The notes under the pieces: model-generated
The model's database searches: none
What the model was told of the DNA's origin: nothing
Seen by the model: only the letters and a program-made list of their open reading frames with translations
Part shown: one piece after another, positions 46,318 to 56,923 of the stretch
Position numbering within the stretch: the first letter of the stretch is position 1
Layout of the letters: every line of letters begins with the position of its first letter
Program-made: the position numbers and the translations under genes
Assembly: GCF_004664715.2 (NCBI RefSeq)
Contig: NC_051071.1
Location: 30,134,161 to 30,198,160, forward strand
DNA: 64,000 nt
Origin: Peromyscus leucopus
Lineage: Eukaryota; Chordata; Mammalia; Rodentia; Cricetidae
Direction of reading: 5' to 3'

Positions 46318-48289
46318 AACTAAACTTTATAAACAGCAAAGGCTAAGACACTTTCAGGGAACTCAGGTTGTAAGTATTAAAAGACAATGATGGGTAGGAA
46401 GGAGTTCAAAGTCCTCCATCTTGGTGGCTTTCCATCAAGACTCAGGTTCCAGAGAGAGAATCCCTGATTGGCCACACCTTGGATGCACAGCCAACCCTTA
46501 ATTGGGGAAACAGGTCACTTTGAGCATGAGTCTCACTTTGGGGATCTCTAACATACAATTAAAGAGCTGGTACCTGAAGAAAGGAGAGTGGATATTGGGT
46601 GTAGTCACAGCAGAAAACAATTGTTCCATGTGGTCTCATCACAACCAGAGTCTGAAGGGCTGTGAAGTTGCACTTATTGGAAGGGAAGGGTGAAGCTTGT
46701 AAGTCTAAGAAACAAGTTCAAGGAGTTAGGAAGGAGAACTCGCTGAGTTTGGAGCCCAAGATCATCACTATTACAATTTTTTCCCTGGCAGCAGAGTGTA
46801 GGCTCTTTCCACCTCAAAGTCTTGGAGCTGGGCTTTAAAAGGTAGGTGGGATTCCAAATGGCAGAGACATGAAGGAGAAGAAAGTGGAAATGATCAAGCC
46901 TTGTGCTCTGCCATGCATTTGCTGTTAATATTTGCAGTATTCCCGTCAACTACGGGGCCAGCATCCTTTGCAATACTAAAGCAAGAAAGTTAAAAAAAAA
47001 AAAAAAAAAACAAGAAAGAAAAGAAAAGCATGCTTGGTGTTCCCTCTGAGACTCACAAACATTCTGCTAAAGGGAAACTATCCAAGGCTACATTTGTTTA
47101 AATTAAAAATAACAATAAAAAGAAAAACTTGACATCTATTCCTGGCTGAGAGGTTGAACACTCAATAACATTTAAATTTGGCTTTGATTTAAAAAAATGT
47201 ATGTCGTTTTGGATAGATATATTTAACCCAATTTTTAGCCTTAGAGGGAGCTAAACATGCCATAATCACTTCCTCATTTTTATATACTCCATTCTATGGA
47301 ACCCAGAAGCCTCTGTCACCAAATTACCTACATTACAAAAACACTGTATTTTACACATAAAAGAACCCCAAATACCTGAAAATACCTGCAAGAATTTGAG
47401 GGGCCAACTGAGCATTCTTTAAAATGTGTTTAATTTCTAGTAACACTTGAGCATCTGGAACACACCCTAAGCAAGTCATTGGTTTCGTTTTTTTGTTTTC
47501 ATCCAAAATACATAATTTTCCAGTGAAACTTCTTAATTGGCTGATGAGTTTTGAACACTGTGGAGCATCTCCTAGGGAGCAAGGATAGTTTGTTTCCTTG
47601 ACCTTATACCAGGGATTAAAAAGGCACAAGTACAGGGAACTGAAGCTGGCACCTTAGGGGATCACACTATGCTCCAAGCACTGGCCTTTTCCATCCCCAC
47701 ATCTCTGTGATCCAAATGTCAACACTTGGAAAAGCAGGTAGACTGTTCATTTATTCCAGCAGGATGGTCCTTCAGAGGCCAGCAGCTGAGGAGAAACTCA
47801 CTGGCTGCGGGGGAGGGAGTGAAGGTGGGGACCAGCCACAGGTACACCTAGACAAATGGATATGAAGAACATGTCCAGAATATCCAAATGGGGAGATGGA
47901 GAGAAAGAGCAGGGTGTGGAAAGGAAAGAATGACAGAGGGAGAGAGCAATGCAGAATGAGGAGTTTCGTGGTGATAGCTTCTTAAGCAATGGCAGTGCTC
48001 CAAGCTATCCGCGGTGACAACTGCTCAGCTCTTTGATCACACTAAGAACTATTAAGTGTCATTTCAAGGGGGGGAATTCCATCATGTCTGAGTTGTAGCT
48101 CAATAAGGGGGGATTTCAAAAGTAAAATGTAGAACCCTACAATATAGTAACATATCAGTTAGAGAATCCTGTTGGTTTTAACCCCTACACAGTAAAACAC
48201 TTGCTCAAGTTATCTCAAAATAGAATTTGCTGGTTCAGAAGAACCATCATCCTCCACTCCCTTTGCTGTCTTCATTCCAAATAATTAAT
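46317..48289. other. No recognisable gene; poly(A) at 46992-47010
   Basis: Mostly unique-looking DNA. Minus frames at 46674-46949 and 47351-47629 (91-92 codons) have no motif that I know and no supporting signals. Confidence 0.35.
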
Positions 48290-48461
48290 GAGATTAAACC
48301 ACAATATGGATCCCAGCTTTCTCTACATCATTTGGTAAAGAAGCTGACTTTTTATCAATTTTTTTTAGTTGTTTGTCAAAGATTAGGTTGTGACTGTGTG
48401 GGTCTGTTTCTGGCCCCTGTAGTCTACTCTACTAATCTATGTATCTGCTTTGGGACAGCAC

Positions 48462-48722
48462 TCCTTTTGTTTCTTTGTGGGTTTTGTTTTGTTTGTCTTT
48501 TGTTGGTTGGTTGACTGGTTTTGTTGTTGTTGTTGCTATTGTTGGTTAGTTGGTTGGTTTTTTTGTTTGTTTGTTTGTTTGTCCTATCTTTTGACACAGG
48601 ATTTCTCTGTGTTGCTCTCTTTTCCTGAAACTTCCTCTGTAGACCAGACTGAGTTGTAACTCACAGACATCAACCTACCTACCTCTGCCTGGGATTAAAA
48701 GCATACACTACCACGTCCTGCT
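48462..48722 (-). mobile_element. B1 SINE in the L1 relic, reverse
   Basis: gggattaaaagcatacacta, ccacgtcctgctc and gacacaggatttctctgtgt are the reverse of B1. The T-rich stretch 48475-48585 with TTTG and GTT units is its expanded former A tail. The L1 sequence on either side is continuous once it is removed. Confidence 0.75.
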
Positions 48723-49434
48723 CACACTGTTTTTCTTAACTGGTCTGTAGTATAGTTTAAAATTGGGTATCATAACGTCTCCAGGATTGCTTCTGCTGGT
48801 TGGTCCACTGTACTTTCATATGAATTTTAAAATTTTTTCTAGTTTCATGAAAAATGTCATCGGGATTTTGACAGGGATTGCATTTGAATCTATAGATCAC
48901 TTTCAGTAACAGTCATTTTCACAACATCATTTCAACCAATCATGAGCATGAGAGGTCTTTCCACTGTCTGATGTCTTCTTTGTTGTTTTTAAGCTTTCAT
49001 TATGGAGATCTTTCATCTCCATATTTAGTATTTCTCCTGGTTTTATTTTTATATAATGTAAGTGAGATTTTCTCCCAGCTTCCTTCCCAACAAATTTGTT
49101 ATTAGCAGATAGCAAAGCTAGTTATTGTAACCTGCTACTTGACTGAGAAACTATACAGGTTTAAGAATTTGATGTACTTTTTAAAGTTTTAAAACTATAG
49201 AAACGATATAATTTGCAACTATGGATTCTACTTCTTGCTTTTTATTGTAGCCCTCTAATTCTTTCTCTTGTTGAATAAGCTAAGATTTCTGAGCACTATA
49301 TTGAATAAACATGGAAAGTGTGAATAGTTCTGTCTCAATTCTGATTTTAAAGGAAATTTTCCTTCAGTTTTCTCTCATTTAGTATAATGTTGACTATAGA
49401 TGTGCTTATATATGTGTGCATGTATGTGTGTGTA

Positions 49435-49546
49435 GATGATAGATAGATCGATGATAGATAGATAGATAGATGATAGATAGATAGATAGATAGATAGATAG
49501 GTAGATAGATAGATAGATAGATAGATAGACAGATGATAGATAGATA
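49435..49546. repeat. (GATA)n microsatellite in the L1 relic
   Basis: About 24 GATA units with GATG, GATC and GGTA interruptions over 110 bp. Confidence 0.97.
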
Positions 49547-49930
49547 TTCTTTATTGTGTCGATATAAGCTGCTTCCAATCCCAGTGTACTCAGAGCTAAT
49601 GAAGGAATTTTGAACTCTGTCAAAGGTCTTTTCTGCTTCTATTGAGATGAATATGCAATTCCTATCTTTAAGTCTATTGATTCATATGTGTTGAACTAGT
49701 CTTGCATTCTTAGAATGAAAGCAACTAAGTCATGAGGTATGATCTTCCTGTGTTTTTGGATACAGTTGGCAAAGTATTTTATTGAAGATTTTACATCTAT
49801 GCTAAACAGGGAAATTTTTCTATAATTTTATTTTGTTGTTTTTACTTAGCTAGTTTTAGTATTGATGTAGTTCTGGCTTCATAGAATGTGTCTGTATAAG
49901 AATGAAAGCATTATCATTACTTTGACCAAT

Positions 49931-50470
49931 TAATTATGAGTCTGCATTTATCATCACCTACTTGCGAAAGAAGACTTTTAAGATCCACACTGAGATCAGT
50001 ATTAGTCCAAGGATATAAACAGAAATATTGAGAAAGCAATTTAACTACATGTCCATTTAGCAAAACATCAGTAATACATATCCTTCTAGAATCTGTGACC
50101 TCCTAAGTCACGGGCTTTTGATCACTACTAGGCATGTACTTCCTCCTATGGAATAGATCTTAATTTCAATTAGAAAATGGTCAGTAAGCCCCCAAAAACT
50201 GCCTCACCATATTTCATCAGTGCATACATGTTGCCTAGCAGATTGGTATTACAGCACACAGGTTCCATAGCTGGGTAAGACTATCTATCGATGACTTACC
50301 CTTTCTGGCAATTGGTATAGCTCCTTCTAACACTATAAATGAAAACTAAGAGGGAGGAAGCTGCTATCTTAGTTCCAGCCCTATTTCCCTGTGTCTTACA
50401 TCCAATGTATATGGTATCTTCAGCAATAGGGTCTAACTATCTAGTTCTAGTTGGAAGCTAAAAAAAGTGA
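49931..50470. other. No recognisable gene
   Basis: Nothing identifiable. Confidence 0.4.
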
Positions 50471-50827
50471 TTTCTTAGTTTGTGTTTATTGTCACGATGA
50501 GACACCATTACCACAGCAACTCTTATAAAGGAAAACATTTAATTGGGTCTGGCTTACAGTTTCAGAGGTTTAGTCCATTATCATCATAGTTTGAATGGCA
50601 GACAAGGTACTTGAGAAGGAGTTGAGAGATCTACAGCTTGATTCACAGGAAGCAAAAAGAGACTACGATCCATACTGGGTGCAGCTTGAGCATATGAGAC
50701 CTCAAAACCCACAATGACACACTTTCTCCAAAAAGGCCAAACCTCCTAATAGTGCCACTCTCTACTCTACGGACCAAGCATTTGAACACATGAGTCTATG
50801 GTGGCCATATGCATTCAAACCACCCCA
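50471..50827 (-). mobile_element. MaLR-type solo LTR, left arm of an inverted pair
   Basis: A 357-bp LTR homologous to 2946-3309. Plus-strand landmarks: gcaactcttataaaggaaaa, ggcttacagtttcagaggtt, gtgccactctctactctacg. Its 5' end faces right. Flanking pentamers agtga and agtag are similar but not identical, possibly a decayed 5-bp duplication. Confidence 0.75.
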
Positions 50828-50893
50828 AGTAGAATAACAAGAATGTGTTCTGGGGCCCGTGAGGTGCTTCCTGGCCATAAACTCATAGAGAGG

Positions 50894-51274
50894 TGTTGTG
50901 ATTTGAGTAAGAATGGCCCTCATAAGCTCATAGGTTTGAATGTTTGGTCACCAGGAAGTGGCACTATTTGAAAATATTAGGAAGTATGGCCTTTTTGGAG
51001 GAACTGTGTCACTTGAGGTTGGCTTTGAGGTTTTCAAAAGCCCAAGCCAGGTCCAGTTGCTCTCTCTTCCTGTTGTCTGTAGATGATAACTGAGATAACT
51101 CTCAGCTGCTTCTCCAGCACCATGTCTGTCTGCTTCCCACCATGCTTCCCACCATGATGATGATGATGGACTAAACATCTGAGACTATATGCGAACCCTA
51201 ATAAAATGCTTTCTTTTGTAAGAGTTACCATGGTCATGGTGTCTCATCATAGCAATAGAACATGAACTAAGACA
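50894..51274 (+). mobile_element. MaLR-type solo LTR, right arm of an inverted pair
   Basis: A 381-bp LTR with TGTTGTGATTTGAG start and AACTAAGACA end, oriented opposite to the neighbour at 50471-50827. Landmarks: gaagtggcactatttgaaaa, cagcaccatgtctgtctgct, taataaaatgctttcttttg (polyadenylation signal) and ggtcatggtgtctcatcata. No clear target-site duplication. Confidence 0.75.
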
Positions 51275-51471
51275 CTGGTATCCCACACCTGCACTGAGAT
51301 TTTTGCTTAAGAACCTAAGACTCTGGGAGTAGCATTATCTACCTATCCAGAGTACCTCCATTTAGACTTAGTGTGATGTTGTTAATGTTATCGTTGTTAT
51401 TACGTGTTCAGCCCTACCCCAAGGTACCACAAGAAACATTACAGAAGAGGAGGTAAAAAGAAAGTAAGAGT

Positions 51472-52649
51472 GCTCAGCTATGTTCATATCAGCATTGTTT
51501 GTAATAGCCAAAACCTGGAAACAACCTAGATGCCCTTCAACTGAAGAATGGATAAATAAATTGTGGCACATATACACAATGGAATACTACTCAGCAGAGA
51601 AAAACAATGACATCATACGGTTTGCAGACAAATGGATCGATCTAGAAAAAATCATCCTGAGTGAGGTGACCCAGACTCAGAAAGACAAATATGGTATGTA
51701 CTCACTCATAGGAAGATGCTAGATGTGGAACAAGGATGACTGGACTGCTACTCACATCACCAGTGAGGCTACCTGGAAAACAAGACCCCAAAAAAGACAC
51801 GGAGAAATAGACGAGATCTACATGAACAGCCTGGTCATGAGTGGGAACAATGAAGGGCAACGGTCGAGGGAAAGAGAGTGGGAGATCCTAGCTGGATCAA
51901 GAAAAGAGAGGGAGAACAAGGAATAGGAGACCATGGTAAATGAAGACCACATGAGAAGGGGAGGAAGCAGAGAGCTAGGGAGGCCCACGGAGATCCACAA
52001 AGATACCCCCACAAAAGACTGCTGGCAATGGTCGAGAGACGGCAGGAAATGACCTACTCTGGTGATGGGATGGCCAGACACCCTGTTAGTTGTGCCATAA
52101 AACCCATCCAAGGAAGGTCTGAGGAATCTGGATGCAGACATCCACGGCTGCGCCCCTGGTGGAGCACTGGAGTCTAATTAGTGAGAAAGAAGAGGGTTTA
52201 TATGAGCGAGAATTGTTGAAGCCAAGGTTGGATAAAGCACAGGGACAAATAACCAAATGAATGGAAGCACAGGATCTATGAACCAAAGGCTGAGGGGCCC
52301 CCAACTGGATCAGGCCCCCTGAACGGGTGAGACAGTCATTTGGCTTGATCTGTTTGGGAGGCAGCTGTGTGTTGGTGCCGGGTCCTGGGCTAGTTGCATG
52401 AGTTGGCTGTTTGAATCCTGGGACCTATGCAGGGACGCTTAGCTCGGTCTGGGAGGGGGGACTGGACCTGGCTGGACTGAGTCTACCAGGTCGATCCCGG
52501 TCCTCGGGGAGACCTTGATCTGGAGGAGGTGGGAATGGGGGGAGGGGGAGGGGTAGGGGGAGGGGGAGGGGCGAGAGTGGGAGAACAGGGGAATCTGTGG
52601 CTATTATGTTGAACTAAATGATGTTGTAAAATAAATTTACTTAAAAAAA
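51472..52649 (+). mobile_element. Young 5'-truncated L1: ORF2 C-terminus and complete 3' UTR
   Basis: The segment begins within ORF2. An uninterrupted frame runs from 51480 to a stop at 51722 and encodes the conserved ORF2p C-terminus (CPSTEEWINKLWHIYTMEYY at about residues 20-39, end GMYSLIGRC). A long 3' UTR follows (51723-52640) with the same terminal section as 1-285 and 11105-11388, a G-rich tract at about 52530-52575, AATAAA at 52631 and a short A tail. A short direct repeat aagagt (51466-51471, 52650-52655) may be the target-site duplication. It cannot move: most of ORF2 and all of ORF1 are absent. Confidence 0.9.
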
Positions 52650-52669
52650 AAGAGTCAGAAGATAAAGGG

Positions 52670-52900
52670 GAATATTTTAAAATGCTCTTTTCTACATATG
52701 ATATGGTGGTTGCAATCATGAACACACAGAATCTATGACTAGATACACATGAACTGCATACAAAAGAAGACATGAAAGTAGGGGAAGGCTAGATGGGAAG
52801 AAGAGGATTAGTGGGGAGGAGAGGGTGAAAAGAGAAATCAATGGATTCTGGCTATGGATCGTAATACATTGTACATATGTGTAAACTGCCAACTGAAACT
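52670..52900 (+). mobile_element. Lx-like L1 3' UTR fragment
   Basis: atggtggttgcaatcatgaa, cacacagaatctatgactag and cgtaatacattgtacatatg follow the tail family seen at 25500 and 37372. Confidence 0.5.
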
Positions 52901-52929
52901 GCTGGAGGAAAAGGGGCAAAGCCCTTCAA

Positions 52930-54085
52930 GATACAGACACATGAAGGACTTTTTGAAAATGATACTGAAAGCTCAAGAAATGATTGTAGTAAATCATAAT
53001 GGGACTGCATGGAATTAAAAACCTTGTGCATAGTAAAAGTAATTAGCAGATAAAGGGGCCATCTACAAAATGGATAAAAAACAATGTTGTGTGTATATCT
53101 AACAGAGGATTAATGTCTAGAATCTGGAGAGGACTTCAAAACTAAATTAGTTAAATAAATAAATAAATAAATAAATATCCCTACTGTTGAATGGGCTAAT
53201 GAATTGGTTCTGAAAGAAAAATATGAAAGGCCTGTAAATATTTGAAAAAGTGCTCAGCAACTTTAGCCATCAAGGAAACATGAATTACAACTTCTTTGGA
53301 ACATCCATAGTCACTATCAATAAAAAAAATCAAGTGACAACAAATTCTGGTAAAGACTAGGAGAAGAGTAACTCTTCATCATTGTTGGTGGGAATGTCAA
53401 CAGGTGCAACCACTGTGGGAATCAGCATAGAGATTCCTTAAACTAGAAACAGAACTTCTATAATATGATCCAGCTGTACCACTCCTGGATATATAACTGA
53501 CAGGCTGTGTCAGTATACCATAAAGAATCCAGAATAGTCATGCACTATTTACAATACTTAGATTTGGCCAACCCAGATGCCCATCGACTGATAAGTGGAG
53601 AAAGAAAATGCAGTACATATGCTCAAAGGAATTTTATTCCACTATTAAAAAAAGAATAAAATAACATACACAGGAAAATGGATAGAACTGGAAAGGTTTA
53701 CACAAAATAAGTTAGATTCGTGAAGACATATTTCACATTTTCTCTCATATGCAGAATCTGGATTAAATATGTATAGAAACACATACATATATACAATATA
53801 GTATATAAGATGCATACATATATACAGTATAATATATGTACAGACATGCATGTGTTTTGTATGTGTGTGACATGAAAGTAGAAAGGGGATTATGGAAATG
53901 AAAAGGGGTCTATAGGGAGGTAGAAGGCAGAACAGTATAGGGTAGTTGAATATACTTGTCATGAAAGCAGATTGGGGAACTATTTGTAGGGAGAAAGGGG
54001 ATTCACAAAAGGAGAAGAGGATGAATGTGGGTGGGCCAATGGGGTGAATGAGAATGAGAAAAAAGTTCAATGAAACTATTAGTTA
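52930..54085 (+). mobile_element. Old L1: ORF2 C-terminal part and 3' UTR, decayed
   Basis: tgttggtgggaatgtcaaca, gtaccactcctggatatata, cagatgcccatcgactgata and acaggaaaatggatagaact correspond to the ORF2 3' end in order. Many stops and frame changes. A 3' UTR-like purine-rich section (53880-54060) follows. (AAAT)n lies at 53150-53177. Confidence 0.75.
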
Positions 54086-54189
54086 AACCCGTTTCTATAT
54101 GCTAACAAAGGATCGGTTTGGAAAAGTGAAAAAGCATTAAACAACAAAAGTGAACTATGGCCACGTGGCTTATTTTGGTCTTGAGATAT

Positions 54190-54265
54190 TTGCAGGTTGA
54201 ACCTATGAACTTGTACATGCTAAGCAAGCATCCCCCCTCTGAACTATCTCTCTGGTACTCAGCTC
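54190..54265 (-). mobile_element. ID-like SINE fragment, reverse
   Basis: gcaggttgaacctatgaact, tgtacatgctaagcaagcat and ctctgaactatctctctggt fit the reverse of an ID/BC1-type tRNA-derived head. Confidence 0.5.
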
Positions 54266-54622
54266 CTCGGTTGGAATTCTGACCTTGCCTCAGCTAATGC
54301 ACTCACAACAGTCATTTTCATGGCATGTGGCAAGCCTAAAACATCACATTAGTTCTAAATCCTACGACAATAACTCCTTACATGTCCCCCAGTGACATCT
54401 TAATATCTCTCAGATTTTTCCAGGCTACTCAATAGGCAACCCTTTCTCCTGTGTCTGCTGTAGCAGACAGAATGGCTCTGCCTCTCTTCCCCTTCATTCT
54501 GACATTCTCACTCTGCTTTGAGCCCTAAGGTGGTAGTGGTTGAGCATTCTTTGCTTTGGGTGCCCCACTCCTAGCAAGAACCCAGGAAATAGTGGCTAAA
54601 CAAAGAATAAAGTAATGACCAT
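54266..54622. other. No recognisable gene
   Basis: Nothing identifiable. Confidence 0.4.
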
Positions 54623-54935
54623 TGTCTTAACCAGTGTTGTGTTGCTGTGAGGAGACACAATGACCACAGTCACTCTTCTGAAGGAAAACATTTCATTGAA
54701 ACTGGCTTACAGTTTCAGAGGTTAGTCTTCATTGGCAGCGTGCAGGCAGACATGGTGTCAGAGCAGCAGAAGCAACTCTGGGGACACTGGGCAGAGCTTG
54801 AGCATGGGAGACCTCAAAGTCTACCCCTACAGTTACAAACACACTTCCCCCAACAAACCCATACCCACTCCAACAAAGCCATGTCTCCCAACAGTGCTAC
54901 AACCTTTGGGGGCCATTTTCTTTCAAACCACCACA
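54623..54935 (-). mobile_element. MaLR-type solo LTR
   Basis: A 313-bp copy (with internal deletions) of the same family as 2946-3309 and 50471-50827. Minus-strand ends TGTGGTGG and AAGACA. Flanking pentamers accat (54618-54622) and agcat (54936-54940) agree at four of five positions, the length expected for an ERVL/MaLR integrase. The 107-codon frame across it is fortuitous. Confidence 0.75.
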
Positions 54936-55654
54936 AGCATGTTATAGATGACAGTGGCAAGAGCCTCTAAAAGCAGTAACAGAACAATATAGTCAACACA
55001 GCAGAACCTCAACACAGCAGAACCGGCCCTGGCCTTCAATAGCTATTTGTAACTGTGCTTTCTCCTCTATCTGTTCCTTTACTCCAACCATATACATTTG
55101 TCTGTTTGCCCTGGATCTCACCTCTTCCTGATTTCCTGATATTTTGGCATTCCCATCATACCTTGAGTACATTCCTGTGCTAGATGCATCTAACCCCCAT
55201 TTCTCCGGGAGAGCAAATCAATCCAGTGACTCAACAGTAAGGTAACAGCAGAAAGCATTTACTACTCATTTTACACATTGTGTCCTTTCTATGTGTGACC
55301 ATTGCCCACTGGCCCTCGCAGAATAGGTCACAGCCACATTCATTGTCAAGAAATGTCTTATATGACTTGTGTGTCTTTAACCTGGTCTCATTTCTTAAGA
55401 GAGAGTCCAGATGGCCTGTAAGCCTAGAAAAACCATCAAGGAAAGTAGAAGCCATGTGAGAAGGGAAAAAAAGCTATATGTGTGAATTACTATAAAGATC
55501 TATCTGAAATCCCACTGTGAAGGTCCAAAGAGCACGTAGGAAATGGTAAAGCCAAGCAGAAGTCAGAAGCAGCAGCAGGAAGCCAACTTCCTTGCTAGGG
55601 AATAGCAGGTCAAGGGGAGAAGTCAGAGCTATAGAGCTCAGGACTCACAATCCA
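54936..55654. other. No recognisable gene
   Basis: Unique-looking DNA. Confidence 0.4.
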
Positions 55655-55680
55655 AGTGACTCACTCCACGGTGAGTCACT
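55655..55680. promoter_or_regulatory. Perfect 10-bp palindrome holding two AP-1 (TRE) motifs
   Basis: Arms agtgactcac (55655-55664) and gtgagtcact (55671-55680) are exact reverse complements around a 6-base spacer. Each arm contains a consensus AP-1 heptamer: TGACTCA at 55657-55663 and TGAGTCA at 55672-55678. Known biology: Jun/Fos dimers bind TGA(C/G)TCA. It lies in a non-repeat stretch. Function is inferred from the motif only. Confidence 0.45.
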
Positions 55681-56432
55681 CTCTAGCCTGGACTGAAGCA
55701 ACAAGGAACTGTGGATGTGGCCAGAGATGTATCATGAAAATGTAGCCATGGCTAGCCCAATGATGTCAGCTTTTACCATGGGCACTTGCAGCCTGACTTG
55801 GGATCTGATATCTTTTACCAGAAGAGCCCAAAATCATTACATGGATTTCTGCCTGTTCTCTTTTGTTTCTCTTACTCTGCCGCAGTTAAAGCTAGTCATG
55901 CTGCTTAGATAGCACTCTGCTACCCCCTCCCAGGTCCCAGGCCAAAATACCAGTTCTGTATTCAGTGAATTCAAATAGGACCCAGAGCATAGTTTAGAAG
56001 ATAGATTTGATTAGAGTAAACAGGAGAGGAGAGTACCTAAGGGCACAAGAGATGAGGCCAAAGGGCCACAACAACCAGAGAGACCGCTGTGTCTACTTAC
56101 ATGCTTACGCAGGCTACATATTGTCGATGCAAAAATGGGGCTCTCATCCCTAAGGGAACAAGAGATTGTTTATGCTGGGGCCTCCACACAAGTGTTATCA
56201 TCTTTGGCTGGCATCTCCTATGTCTACACGGCTGTCTTTTATCTTTGTGGCTGGCTGCTGTACACCTAAAGCTGGTGGACAGCTATCATTGTGTCCCAGA
56301 GTTCTCAGGTGGTTGCAACCCCACATGCTCCCAGCCACAGTGGGGCAAGAGTCTGAGTGTACTTCCAAACTCCTGATAAACTGTGATAAGGGAAGTAACT
56401 GTGAGACTCAGTGCTGCTGTGACACTATCATC
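55681..56432. other. No recognisable gene
   Basis: Unique-looking DNA. The overlapping plus frames 56089-56465 (95-99 codons) show no domain and no convincing splice context. Confidence 0.35.
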
Positions 56433-56923
56433 ATACCTTATGGTGATATTTTATTTGTGCGTTAATAAATAAAGCTTGCCTGGAAATCAGGGGGGAAAGG
56501 CCAGCCATTTCAAGTAAATGAAGAAGTCAGGCAGTGCATGCCCTTAATCCCTTAGCAGGTAGGATCTCTATGTGTTCAAGGCCACACTAGGGAACAGAGC
56601 CAAGTGTGGTGACACACACATGCCTTTAATCCCAGTACCAACCATAGAGACCTGAAGGTCTGTACAGACAGATAGACAGTGACAGAGCTATGAAAGAAAA
56701 AGAAGTGAGGTAGCTGGGCTAAGAACCAATGAGAGAGCGGTAAAGCAAGGCATATAAGCCTGGGTAGACAGGAAGTTGCTCTCCTTGAAAGCTGCAGAGT
56801 TGGTGAGGTGAGGTTAGCTGGTGGCTTTCCTTATTTCCCCGATCTCTCTGAGGCTTTAACCCAAATTTCTGGCTCCATGTTTTTTATTTAATAAGACCAA
56901 TTAGAAATTCATCTACAATACCT
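56433..56923 (+). mobile_element. Solo LTR carrying B1-like modules, 6-bp target-site duplication
   Basis: LTR 56439-56917 bracketed by atacct (56433-56438, 56918-56923). The start reads TATGGTGATATTTTA, which I take as a mutated TG end; the 3' end is TCTACA. Inside, at about 56523-56640, two B1-like pieces occur in tandem (ggcagtgcatgcccttaatc, gtgttcaaggcc and then gtgtggtgacacacacatgc, ctttaatcccagtacc). A TATA-like catataag lies near 56750 and an AATAAG near 56890. Six bases fits a class II integrase. Confidence 0.65.

Larger units (their letters stand above)
48290..49930 (-). mobile_element. L1 ORF2 relic, reverse, with nested B1 and GATA array
   Basis: In reverse orientation it follows L1 ORF2: gtttgtcaaagattaggttg, ttgacagggattgcatttga, catgagcatgagaggtcttt, ctgcttctattgagatgaat and gttctggcttcatagaatgt occur in the order expected for the C-terminal to reverse transcriptase part. 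Multiple frameshifts destroy the frame. A B1 and T-rich tract (48462-48722) and a GATA microsatellite (49435-49546) interrupt it. Confidence 0.8.

Noticed and set aside
46148..46339. Frame with a long phenylalanine run
   Set aside because: Translation of the A72 homopolymer on the reverse strand.
49435..49546. Regularly spaced repeats, CRISPR-like at a glance
   Set aside because: Tetranucleotide microsatellite without spacers; the DNA is mammalian.
53645..54070. 141-codon minus-strand frame with hydrophobic stretches
   Set aside because: Antisense to an old L1 3' end and its purine-rich UTR; hydrophobicity comes from T-rich codons.
54190..54265. tRNA-like sequence as a possible tRNA gene
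   Set aside because: It is a diverged ID-like SINE head; no complete cloverleaf or terminator is visible.
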